This document shows, piece by piece, positions 29,612 through 37,418 of a DNA stretch of 64,000 bases (positions within the stretch are counted from its first letter, which is position 1; each line of letters begins with the position of its first letter). A program made the position numbers and the translations under genes. The stretch is from JADKCL01 sp046329055 (GTDB taxonomy: Bacteria; Bacteroidota; Bacteroidia; J057; JADKCL01): NCBI GenBank assembly GCA_046329055.1, contig JAXLVK010000013.1:18705-82704 (forward strand). Reading direction: 5' to 3'. The notes beneath the pieces were generated by a model. It did not search any database. It was not told the DNA's origin and was given only the letters and a program-made list of their open reading frames with translations.

Positions 29612-30649
29612 ATGCCCATGCACCAAGTATTCCGTGACGCCGACCTCCAAGCGCAGTTTGAGCGCGACGGCTACCTGCTGATCGATTTCCTGGATGCCAC
29701 GACGGTGGAGCATCTCCGCGCCTACTACGCGACGCATACTCCACAGGAAAAACCTGCCTACGGCTTCCATGTGAGCCTGGACGACCGGGACAGGGACCAA
29801 AGCAATTCCGTGACGGAGGAGCTGTACCGGGTGCTCACGCCCTTCGTGGCGCAGCACTTCCAGGACTTCCAGATTTTCACCAGCAGTTTCGTGATCAAGG
29901 AGACCAATCCAAAAGGGGTGGTGCCGCCGCATCAAGACTGGACGTTCGTGGATGAGAAGGAATACTGGTCGGCGACGCTGTGGATCCCGTTGGTGGATGT
30001 GGACATGGACAATGGCTGCCTCGGCGTGATCAAGGGCAGTCACCGCTACTTCGACTGGCCGCGCTGCTCGCCAAGCCCGCAGTTCCGGACGCCGCTCGGA
30101 GAGCACATGTTCACGATTTTCCCCTACCTGACCCTGGTGCCGATGAAGGCGGGGCAGGCGATCATCTTCGACAACCGCACCCTGCACGCCAGCCCACCGA
30201 ATACCACCGACAGCCCACGGCTCGCGGCGGGCATCGGCGTCACGCACAAGGATGCGAAGCTCTTCCACCACTACCTGCTGCCGGGACAGGGACCGGAGAC
30301 GGTGGAGGTCTATGCCATCACCCGGGAGTTTTTCCTGGATTACAACAATGGCGGCCTGAGCGAGCTCCACAACCGGGGTGAGAAAATCACGGGTTGGGAC
30401 GCGGTTGGAACTTATCCATTGAGTTTGCCGCGCATCAACCCTGAAGAATTGCAGGCATTGATCAAGAGCCATCCCGACAATGTGGTGAATGTGCCGCTGA
30501 TCGAGAAGATGGCCCGCCTCTTCAATTACAATCTGGACGGCAGCAAGAAGGAGGAGCCCAAGCCTGTGGAGGCTGCCCCGCCGCCACCGCAGGCGCAGCC
30601 CGTCGCCGAAAAGCGTGGATTTTTCAGCCGCATTTTCTCCCGCCGATGA
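29612..30649 (+). CDS. Phytanoyl-CoA dioxygenase (PhyH) family Fe(II)/2-oxoglutarate enzyme with amphipathic tail
   Basis: A single PhyH domain (about residues 5-270) carries the facial triad His107-Gln-Asp109 (VPPHQDWTF) and His192 (LHASPPN), with Arg203 positioned to bind 2-oxoglutarate. These enzymes hydroxylate small molecules, often in lipid or natural-product pathways; the substrate here is unknown. After the domain a Pro/Ala-rich linker (EEPKPVEAAPPPPQAQPV) leads to the C-terminal EKRGFFSRIFSRR, a short basic amphipathic helix also seen on other proteins in this window. The start MPMHQVF is the first in-frame ATG after a 240-bp spacer. The next gene overlaps its stop by 4 bp. Confidence 0.85.
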   Translation: MPMHQVFRDADLQAQFERDGYLLIDFLDATTVEHLRAYYATHTPQEKPAYGFHVSLDDRDRDQSNSVTEELYRVLTPFVAQHFQDFQIFTSSFVIKETNPKGVVPPHQDWTFVDEKEYWSATLWIPLVDVDMDNGCLGVIKGSHRYFDWPRCSPSPQFRTPLGEHMFTIFPYLTLVPMKAGQAIIFDNRTLHASPPNTTDSPRLAAGIGVTHKDAKLFHHYLLPGQGPETVEVYAITREFFLDYNNGGLSELHNRGEKITGWDAVGTYPLSLPRINPEELQALIKSHPDNVVNVPLIEKMARLFNYNLDGSKKEEPKPVEAAPPPPQAQPVAEKRGFFSRIFSRR

Positions 30650-32433
30650 TCACTGCCGCCTCTCGCGCCCAAATTTTCGCCCATCCCGAACAGCACCGCG
30701 CCTTCGAACGGGACGGTTATGTGATCCTGGATTTTTTCCAGCCGGATGAAATCGAGCGTATGAAGGCATTGTTCGAGGAGGTGCGGCCGCAGGGCAGGAC
30801 GGGTTTCTATACAACGACCTACGAAAACGATCCTGAATACCGCACCAAGGTGGACCTGGGGCTGCGGGAGATCTTTCACCGCCCCGTGAGCGGGAATTTC
30901 CAGGACTTCAAGTATTTCTTCTCCTCCTTCATCGTGAAGGCGCCCGATCCCAAGAGCGCATTGATCCTGCATCAGGACATGACTTTGGTGGATGAGGCGC
31001 GGTATCCGGGGCTGAACATCTGGGCACCGTTGGTGGACCTGACCATGGAAAATGGCCCGATTTACGTCCTTCCGGGCAGCCACCGCCTCAAGCCGACTTA
31101 CCGTGGCAGCTCCTTGCCGGATGTCTATGACGGCATCGAGAAAGAGGTGATTTCGTTGATGACACCGCTACTGCTGCGTGCCGGGCAGGCTGTGGCATTT
31201 GACCAAAGTGTCTTCCACTACAGCCCCTCGAACCTGAGCGACCGGGAACGGATCGTCGTCAACACCTTCATTTCCCACAAGGACGCCCAAATCCGCATCT
31301 GCTGGCACGACAAGCAGAATGCCCCCGACAAGGTCGAGCTGTTCGCGCAGGAGGAGGACTTCCTCCGCAAATACACCAATTTCGGCACCGACATTTTCAG
31401 CCGCCCAAGCATCGGGCACAGTCTCGGCTACGTGGACTACAACTTCCCGAAACTGACCGTCGCGGAATTGGAGGCGCGGTATGGGAAGTCTGCCCCGGAG
31501 GCCAAGCCCGGCAGCCGCCGCGACCCGCAGGTGATGCCCATTTTCGTGAATGCCGATCATCAGCGGGAGTTTGACACAAAGGGTTTTGTGCAGATCGACT
31601 TGCTGCGGCCGGAGGACATCACCGCCTTGCGGGAGCTGTATGCAAGCTACTTCCCGGAGTCGCCCAAGGCATTTCACAGCAGCAGCTACCTCCACGACTT
31701 CGCCCAGAAAAAGGAGATCAGCAACGCCATCGTGGAGATCATGCGCCCCCGGCTCGACCGGATTTTCCACAATTTCTTCTACTTCGGGTCGGCATTCCTC
31801 ACGAAAAATACTGGTCGGGAAAGCCAAATGCCCCTGCATCAGGACTGGACCATCGTGGACGAGTCGCGGTATGTGGCGGTGAACATCTGGAGCCCGCTGC
31901 AGGACACGGACGCCCAAAACGGCGGCTTGCAAGTGCTGCCGGGTAGCCATCGCTTCCTGCCCATCCTGCGCTGTCCGACCCTGCCCTTCTTTTTCGAGCC
32001 CTACAATGCACAGATTCAGCCGCACCTGCTGCAACTCACCGTTCCAGCGGGTCAGGCGGTGGTTTTGAATCAGGCGCTGCTCCATGCGAGCCCGCCGAAC
32101 ATGAGCGGCAGCATGCGCCTCGCCATCACCACCGGCATCAAGACGGCCCAGGCACCCATGCGCTTCCATTATCAACCCGAGCCCGGCAAGATCGAGGTAT
32201 TCGCGATGGATGACGATTTCCTGTTGCGCTTCGATGACTTCCACAAGGACATTTATGAGCGACCCAAGTTTGGGGAGTCCTTGGGGGTGATCCTGTTTGA
32301 GCAGGCGCATCCGGGAGATGAGATGATTTTGCGCATGATTCGGAAGGCGAATCCGGTGATCGAGGAGACAAAACCTGCCCTAGAGGGCGTTTCTGTGCAT
32401 CGGGGCTTCTTTGCCCGGCTGTTCGGGAGATGA
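30646..32433 (+). CDS. Tandem two-domain PhyH family dioxygenase with amphipathic tail
   Basis: Two complete PhyH domains lie in one chain. The first (about 10-270) has His109-Gln-Asp111 and His191 (VFHYSPSN); the second (about 300-560) has His398-Gln-Asp400 (MPLHQDW) and His480 (LLHASPPN). Both triads look intact, so both could be active. The C-terminus ends SVHRGFFARLFGR, the same tail motif as the upstream PhyH protein. The start overlaps the upstream stop (ATGA), so translation is coupled. Two-domain PhyH fusions are uncommon; a second such fusion lies at 60823-62769. The substrate is unknown. Confidence 0.85.
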   Translation: MITAASRAQIFAHPEQHRAFERDGYVILDFFQPDEIERMKALFEEVRPQGRTGFYTTTYENDPEYRTKVDLGLREIFHRPVSGNFQDFKYFFSSFIVKAPDPKSALILHQDMTLVDEARYPGLNIWAPLVDLTMENGPIYVLPGSHRLKPTYRGSSLPDVYDGIEKEVISLMTPLLLRAGQAVAFDQSVFHYSPSNLSDRERIVVNTFISHKDAQIRICWHDKQNAPDKVELFAQEEDFLRKYTNFGTDIFSRPSIGHSLGYVDYNFPKLTVAELEARYGKSAPEAKPGSRRDPQVMPIFVNADHQREFDTKGFVQIDLLRPEDITALRELYASYFPESPKAFHSSSYLHDFAQKKEISNAIVEIMRPRLDRIFHNFFYFGSAFLTKNTGRESQMPLHQDWTIVDESRYVAVNIWSPLQDTDAQNGGLQVLPGSHRFLPILRCPTLPFFFEPYNAQIQPHLLQLTVPAGQAVVLNQALLHASPPNMSGSMRLAITTGIKTAQAPMRFHYQPEPGKIEVFAMDDDFLLRFDDFHKDIYERPKFGESLGVILFEQAHPGDEMILRMIRKANPVIEETKPALEGVSVHRGFFARLFGR

Positions 32434-32448
32434 CCTTTGTGACAAGTA

Positions 32449-32481
32449 TTTGCGTAGGCATAGTTTAGTTCCTACCTTTTG
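32449..32481 (+). promoter_or_regulatory. Putative promoter for the Lys-rich/membrane protein gene
   Basis: TTTG (32449-32452) and TACCTTTTG (32473-32481) are 20 bp apart, close to the Bacteroidota consensus with one extra base in the -7 element. The inferred transcription start precedes the ATG at 32507 by about 20 nt. Confidence 0.45.
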
Positions 32482-32506
32482 ATTGATCATTGACGCCTAC
32501 ATCGAC

Positions 32507-32740
32507 ATGGAAGCACCAGAAGCAAAAGCGGAGAGGGAGAAGCTGGAGAAAGAGGCATTGGAGAAGAAGGTAAAGGAGGCAAAAGAGAAAAGGAAGAATA
32601 CCCGAGAGATCATCATCACGGTCCCTGGTGGCAGTGTATCTGCTACTCGTGACAGTGTTTACCACACTGTGGATCTTCACCAATTGCTTCCAATGCTGGA
32701 AAATCAAGCTCGGGATGATCAGCACATTCAATGTAAATGA
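32507..32740 (+). CDS. N-terminal fragment of a frameshifted membrane protein
   Basis: The fragment begins MEAPEAKAEREKLEKEALEK, a charged Lys/Glu helix likely to be a coiled coil on the cytosolic side, and reads in frame to NTREIIIT near 32620. Beyond that the frame loses protein character, while the next frame begins a perfect transmembrane helix (SLVAVYLLLVTVFTTLWIF) at the same point. I therefore read it as the start of the gene at 32628-33350, separated by a single-base shift near 32620-32628. A promoter 26 bp upstream supports this start. Confidence 0.5.
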   Translation: MEAPEAKAEREKLEKEALEKKVKEAKEKRKNTREIIITVPGGSVSATRDSVYHTVDLHQLLPMLENQARDDQHIQCK

Positions 32741-33350
32741 GCATGTCACCTTGGGTCTGTTTTTCGCAGGGATGTTGGGTGGAGCGTTCTATTGCCTCGC
32801 AGCCTGTATGGAAGATTGGCTGATGCCTATGCACCCTCCGACCCCAAAAGGAATTGGTGCCTCTGAGGATGACAGTTTGGTTTTCTGGTACCTGTACCGT
32901 CCTCTTCAAGGCGGAGTCCTTGCGCTGATCCTGCTCGTACTCACCAAAAGCAGTCTGCTCAAATTGCAGGATGTCGGGGATGCGGACATCTCCTCCTACT
33001 ACACGCTGATTGGAATTGGATTTTTGGCGGGATTCGGGGCGCATGAGGTAATCGAAAAGATTCAAGATATCATCAAGGTGATCTTTGCGAGCTCCAATGG
33101 CGGTGATGGCCAACCCGGCGGAGGGAATAAGGAGACAAAGCCTGCAAATTCCTCAGAGGGGCAAGGTGCCGATGCTGAAACAGATCAAGGAGCTGGGAAG
33201 GTGAAAACTGAACCTGCCAAGGAGCCGCAGGCCCAAGATAAGCGCAGTACAGAGGACAACAACACAAAGGAGGAACCAGAAGGAAACGCAACCGAGAAAG
33301 ACAGCTCAACCGAAAGCAATAGTCCAACCGACCTCCCAAAGGACAAGTGA
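32628..33350 (+). CDS. Membrane protein with acidic C-terminal tail (main part of a frameshifted gene)
   Basis: The frame opens at a GTG (translated MAVYLLLV...) but probably continues from the fragment starting at 32507. It has about four transmembrane helices: near residues 2-22, 42-60, 90-108 and 125-142. A long hydrophilic tail rich in Glu, Lys, Asn and Ser follows (KVKTEPAKEPQAQDKRSTED), presumably disordered and cytosolic. No family is recognised. It lies downstream of the PhyH pair, with its own putative promoter, and converges on the AlgX-like gene with a perfect palindrome in between. Confidence 0.6.
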   Translation: MAVYLLLVTVFTTLWIFTNCFQCWKIKLGMISTFNVNEHVTLGLFFAGMLGGAFYCLAACMEDWLMPMHPPTPKGIGASEDDSLVFWYLYRPLQGGVLALILLVLTKSSLLKLQDVGDADISSYYTLIGIGFLAGFGAHEVIEKIQDIIKVIFASSNGGDGQPGGGNKETKPANSSEGQGADAETDQGAGKVKTEPAKEPQAQDKRSTEDNNTKEEPEGNATEKDSSTESNSPTDLPKDK

Positions 33351-33433
33351 TTCAATGGCTGTGGCCTGAAAATCAAGAGTCCCCGCAGAAAATACCATTG
33401 TCCGAAGATGGCCCGCTATCAGAATTGATACTG

Positions 33434-33469
33434 CCCCGTACGGACAGGTCGCGACCTGTCCGTACGGGG
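33434..33469. repeat. Perfect 36-bp palindrome between convergent genes
   Basis: The left arm CCCCGTACGGACAGGTCG (33434-33451) is followed immediately by its exact reverse complement (33452-33469). It lies between the stops of a plus-strand and a minus-strand gene, the usual place for a bidirectional terminator or a REP-like element. Its GTCGCGAC core resembles the hairpin at 63883-63904. Confidence 0.8.
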
Positions 33470-33489
33470 TGGGAAATACGCAGATTTCC

Positions 33490-34626
33490 CTACCGCTTCC
33501 CCACCCCCACCACGAACAGCGCATCGTCCACGAACCCAAATGGGAATCGGTGCAGATTGTCGGCATTCACAGACAGCACGACAGCGTCCACATTTTCCAA
33601 TGAGGCTTTGAAAGCGGCCTGGTCCATGATGCGGGCGCCTTGCCATTGGTCGCTGTAGGTCTCGTAGTTGTAGTAGCGGTACTGCGAGCCGGGCGCGAAG
33701 CAGGTCTTGTGGATGCCGGGATCGTAAATCTCCCACCAAAAGCTGTCCCCGACCACTAGAACCCGTGGCCGCTCGCGGCCCTCCGCACGGTACCGCAATT
33801 TGGGATAGCCGACTTCGCCGGGATCGGGGTTGATGGCCAGATTGAGCAATTGGCCGAGGTCGTCGTCGTAGCCGCGGTTGCCAGGGGCTGTCTCGACGGA
33901 GGCGATCTCGGGGCGGACGAATTTCTTGCCCAGCAGCAATTCCATCCGTCCAATGATGCTGTCCGCTGCCATCGCTGCTGCGTACTCCGTCCAATGTCCG
34001 CCATTTTTCGCCCAAATGGGGTGCGGCTTCGACTGCATCCAGCCTTGCATCACCGGTCCGAGGTCGATCAGGAAGACATTGTTCCGCTTGAGGGCGTCGA
34101 TGTAGGCGGGGTAATTCGATTGTGGGGCAAATGCGACCTCTTCGCCGGGCAAGTCATCGGGCATGGTCTGCAACTTGCTCGGTGTCACGAGGGTGATCAT
34201 GGCGACATTGCGCTGCGCAAACCAGGATTGCAGGACGGCAGTGTGCTCGGAATGATACCGCACCATCTCAGCCCCAGCGAAATCCTTGCCCCGGATCGTT
34301 TCCAATGAGCCACGTCCAAACAATACCCCGTCCTTGCCCACCATCACCGAGCGGTAGGGCTCCCGAAACAGGGAAAAATCGACTTGGTTGCGCAACCGCA
34401 CCATGCTCGCCCGCAGCCCCATCCAATTGTACATCCGCACGGCGTAGTTGGATTGGAACTTGCCATTGAACCAGGTGCTGTCCTTGAGCGGGACGGAATC
34501 CAGAACCTCCTCCACCCCGGCGAGCGGCTTCTCCTTGATCAGCATCGTCCTTTCCTGCAAAAACGGCAGCCAGAGCAGCAGGAGCAGCAATCCGAAGCAG
34601 GCGATATGGATGGGGCGCGCTTTCAT
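33490..34626 (-). CDS. AlgX/AlgJ-like SGNH-family polysaccharide O-acetylation protein
   Basis: The protein has one N-terminal membrane anchor (MKARPIHIACFGLLLLLLW) and a periplasmic SGNH-like domain. Key motifs are GDSFWWE (nucleophile Ser near residue 294) and NGGHWTEYAA (the His-Trp-Thr block near residue 213, usually DTHWT in AlgX/AlgJ, so the Asp is replaced by Gly). AlgX/AlgJ-type proteins transfer acetyl groups, delivered across the membrane by AlgI, onto exopolysaccharide. The gene follows the AlgI-like MBOAT gene with a 2-bp gap, so the two form the standard acetylation pair. The polymer is unknown; no polysaccharide synthase lies in the window. Confidence 0.8.
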   Translation of the reverse strand: MKARPIHIACFGLLLLLLWLPFLQERTMLIKEKPLAGVEEVLDSVPLKDSTWFNGKFQSNYAVRMYNWMGLRASMVRLRNQVDFSLFREPYRSVMVGKDGVLFGRGSLETIRGKDFAGAEMVRYHSEHTAVLQSWFAQRNVAMITLVTPSKLQTMPDDLPGEEVAFAPQSNYPAYIDALKRNNVFLIDLGPVMQGWMQSKPHPIWAKNGGHWTEYAAAMAADSIIGRMELLLGKKFVRPEIASVETAPGNRGYDDDLGQLLNLAINPDPGEVGYPKLRYRAEGRERPRVLVVGDSFWWEIYDPGIHKTCFAPGSQYRYYNYETYSDQWQGARIMDQAAFKASLENVDAVVLSVNADNLHRFPFGFVDDALFVVGVGKR

Positions 34627-34628
34627 GG

Positions 34629-36062
34629 TCAGAACATGTAATAGATGAAAGGCCGGAAACCCATGGTCGCAATCTCACTCACGCAGAGGATCAGCAGCAG
34701 CCCCGCCACCGCAGTCCATGCCACCACCTTCCAATTTGCCACCGGAAGCCGCCATTCCCGCTCCATCACGGGCCGCAACTTGGGGATCGCTCCCGCGAAG
34801 GCAATCACCCCCGCCAGTACCATCATGAACCAGAACTTGGTGCCCATCACAAGGTGCAGGTCTTCCCAAGCCTTGCGCGAGATTTCGAAGGCGAACATTT
34901 CCCGGAAGAACTTGAAGGCTGTCCCCAAGTCAGGCGATTTGAAGATCACCACCCCCATCATGAACACCATGTAAGCCCAGATGATGCGCAGGAATTGCGG
35001 CAGCCGAGCCATCCATTTTTCCAGAAACAGCCGCTCCAGCATCAGCCAAACCCCGTTCCAAATGCCAAAACAGACAAATGTCCAGGCCGCGCCATGCCAG
35101 AGCCCAGAGAGCAGGAACACGATCCAGAGGTTGGCATAGAGCATCCACGGCTTCTTGCTCCGCTTCATCAGGGGCTTGAAAACGTAGTTGCGGAAAAATC
35201 CCGTCAGGGTCATGTGCCAGCGCCGCCAAGTTTCCCGCAAGCTCGTCGCGGTGTAAGGCAGGTTGAAATTTTCGGGAAATCGAAAGCCCAGCATCCGCGC
35301 CAGACCAATCGCCATGTCGCTGTAGCCCGCAAAGTCGTGGTAGAGCACCAGTGAGTACCCCACCGCCCCGATCCAAACCAGCACGAAGTCCAGCTCTTGA
35401 TGCGGCAAGAGGAATATCTTGTTCACCTGCGTAGAGAGCGTGTCGGCGATGATCACCTTGCGGGCGAGGCCGATGGCGAAGCGGATCATGCCCTCCAACC
35501 GAAAGGCAAAATTGTCCTGCTCCCTCCGGTCGCGAATCTGATCCGCCATGTCCCGGTACCGCAGGATGGGGCCAGCGACGAGGTGCGGGAACATCATGAT
35601 CAGCGTGAAATAATCGATGGGATTCTTCAGCGGCGGCTTTTCGCCCCGATAGACATCGACGAGGTAGCTGAGCTGCTGAAACGTCACAAATGAAATGCCC
35701 AATGGCAACGCGACCTCCGTCCATTCCAGCCCCTTGATTCCCAGCGCTCCCAAGAAGGAATTCGTGTTCTCGATGAAAAAATTGGCGTATTTGAAATAGA
35801 CCAATGCGCTGAGGTTGTACACCACGGCGAGGGTCAGCCACTTCTTGGCATGCGGCCCACCCTTACCGATTTGCAGGGCGACCAGATAATCCGCGACCGC
35901 CAGACCCAGCAGGACAAAAATGAACTTCGGCGCGCCCCATGCATAAAATACGAGGCTCCCGAGCAGCAAGACCGCATTCCGCAACCGCTGCGGCGTGACC
36001 AAGTAAACGGTCAGGAACACCGGCAGGAAATACAGCAGGAACAGGTTGCTGGCGAAGATCAT
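34629..36062 (-). CDS. MBOAT-family O-acyltransferase, AlgI/DltB-like
   Basis: A polytopic membrane protein of about 477 residues. I use the ATG at 36062 (MIFASNLFLLYFLPVF) because the codons before it add only a hydrophilic stretch. It has about 11-12 hydrophobic segments and the MBOAT signatures FPHLVAGPILRY, the WHMTLTGFFRNYVF block and the conserved His in SGLWHGAAWTF. MBOAT AlgI-type proteins move acetyl groups from cytosolic acetyl-CoA to periplasmic partners. The AlgX/AlgJ-like partner gene lies 2 bp downstream. The start is 48 bp after the RelE-like toxin gene on the same strand, so read-through from the toxin-antitoxin pair is possible. Confidence 0.9.
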   Translation of the reverse strand: MIFASNLFLLYFLPVFLTVYLVTPQRLRNAVLLLGSLVFYAWGAPKFIFVLLGLAVADYLVALQIGKGGPHAKKWLTLAVVYNLSALVYFKYANFFIENTNSFLGALGIKGLEWTEVALPLGISFVTFQQLSYLVDVYRGEKPPLKNPIDYFTLIMMFPHLVAGPILRYRDMADQIRDRREQDNFAFRLEGMIRFAIGLARKVIIADTLSTQVNKIFLLPHQELDFVLVWIGAVGYSLVLYHDFAGYSDMAIGLARMLGFRFPENFNLPYTATSLRETWRRWHMTLTGFFRNYVFKPLMKRSKKPWMLYANLWIVFLLSGLWHGAAWTFVCFGIWNGVWLMLERLFLEKWMARLPQFLRIIWAYMVFMMGVVIFKSPDLGTAFKFFREMFAFEISRKAWEDLHLVMGTKFWFMMVLAGVIAFAGAIPKLRPVMEREWRLPVANWKVVAWTAVAGLLLILCVSEIATMGFRPFIYYMF

Positions 36063-36110
36063 TGCAGTCAAGATAGGAGCCTCGGGGCGGATTGGCAAAT
36101 CGGCAAGGGA

Positions 36111-36545
36111 TCAATCCTCCATCAGAATCTTCAACTCCTGGTTCTCGATTTGGAGCTCATAGACATCGTCATCCAAATAACTCTCCATCATCGCGACGAG
36201 CATGTCAGCGCCGGGATTGGACACGGCCATGGGCCCGACTTTGGGATAGATGGACACGAAGACCACTGCATCCTCCTCGTCGAGCGTCACCAAGATAACC
36301 CGGTAGCCGCTGGATTTGCCTGCCTGCATCGTGGAATTGGCAACACGGAGCTTAATGGGCTTGTGCTCCTCGCCGTATCCGAGGTAGGTGATGATGCTAC
36401 CAGATTGCAGGATCAATGGAATCGAATCCAACCTTTCGAATTCAGCACCTAAGTCTTTCGCCACCCTGCCGTAGGCGGAGGCATACTTTCGCCGGGAAAT
36501 CCGAAGGAACTCCTCGACAAAATAAGGCGTCGCAAACAACCTCAT
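36111..36545 (-). CDS. RelE/HigB-like toxin
   Basis: The 144-residue protein has the fold signature of RelE/ParE-superfamily toxins near its centre: IKLRVANSTMQAGKSSGYR followed by a beta strand (VILVTLDEEDAVVFVSIYPK). The equivalent KGKSGG(A/G)RVI motif in HigB/RelE toxins contributes basic residues that contact ribosome and mRNA. Its start overlaps the stop of the upstream PanA-like antitoxin gene by 4 bp (ATGA), the usual coupling in toxin-antitoxin operons. The N- and C-terminal extensions are longer than in a typical 90-110-residue RelE. Toxicity and mRNA cleavage are inferred from the family. Confidence 0.7.
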   Translation of the reverse strand: MRLFATPYFVEEFLRISRRKYASAYGRVAKDLGAEFERLDSIPLILQSGSIITYLGYGEEHKPIKLRVANSTMQAGKSSGYRVILVTLDEEDAVVFVSIYPKVGPMAVSNPGADMLVAMMESYLDDDVYELQIENQELKILMED

Positions 36546-37191
36546 TCAGCAGAGAGAGGCTTTGTCGTGATCTTGAGGGTCTTCTTCTTCGTCGCGACCT
36601 CTTTCATCAAGCGGTTCAGCTTCAGGTTGCGCTGCACCTCGTCGCGGATTGCCTTGGTTTCTTCATGTTCGTCCATGTCCTTCCCTTCTCCGTAATAGTT
36701 CAACCATTCAAATGTACAGTGCCTTGCCCCTTCCAAGGCGATGTATCCTTTGTTGGGAGTAGAGAGCCAAGGGTACTGACAATGCGACTCCTCCGAGGCT
36801 GTGGCAGCGGTCTTGCCGAGGAACGCCTGCGAGGTACTGACGATGGTCTGCACCTCGGCATCGTTGAAAAAATCCCGAGATCGATACTCTCCAACTCAAA
36901 ATCCGTGGCATAGGCAGTGTAGAACCGCCCCAACGCCCTGTGTTCACGCTCCTGCACTTGCAGGTCTCCGACTTCCACTAGCTCCTCCAAATAGTACAAT
37001 GCCTCGACCGGGACAGGGCCGTACTGCTCCTTCTTGTAGCGGAAATCGGTAATCGGCGAGCCATGCAATGCAAAATGCCCGAAATCAACGCTGAAGAGGT
37101 ATTTGTAGAGCAGCGTCCGGCTCAGTGGCTTGCGCGCTTCCACGCAGCACGCGGCAAAGTGCAGGATCAGACCCTGAATCCGATCATCCAT
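36542..37191 (-). CDS. PanA (SocA/Panacea-domain) antitoxin, interrupted by a frameshift in a T6 run
   Basis: The N-terminal part (DRIQGLILHFAACCVEARKP ... LLYKYLFSVDFGHFALHGSP, ITDFRYKKEQYGPVP) is a SocA/Panacea domain (formerly DUF4065), the hallmark of PanA antitoxins. The frame breaks at a run of six T (plus strand A 36867-36872): frame 0 gives GIFSTMPR, while a -1 step gives GIFFNDAEVQTIVSTSQAFL, which continues to the natural end LKITTKPLSAE at 36542. I choose the start at 37191 (MDDRIQ) because the promoter predicts transcription to begin near 37219, leaving the ATG at 37218 leaderless. It overlaps the toxin start by 4 bp. The shift could be programmed slippage, assembly error or decay. 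Confidence 0.75.
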
Positions 37192-37225
37192 GCTGATCTT
37201 ATGGACGTGTTGCACCATCTCCCCA

Positions 37226-37256
37226 CAAAATTATTCCCATTCCTCCGGTTTTTCAA
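37226..37256 (-). promoter_or_regulatory. Promoter of the PanA/RelE-like toxin-antitoxin operon
   Basis: On the minus strand TTG (37254-37256) and TAATTTTG (37226-37233) are separated by exactly 20 bp, a textbook Bacteroidota promoter. The predicted transcription start falls close to 37219. Confidence 0.6.
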
Positions 37257-37418
37257 GCCCAAAAAGCAATTTTTTTAGCATTCATCCACCCTGGCTCGAT
37301 CTTGCTTGGCATTGGCGAGTTTACCTGTTCCTGGTGATGCCACTTGCTCTTCCGCTGGAAGCAGCCGTGCACCGAGGAGCCATCATTTTTCCTAAATTGT
37401 CTCTCCCAAGCGTCCACG

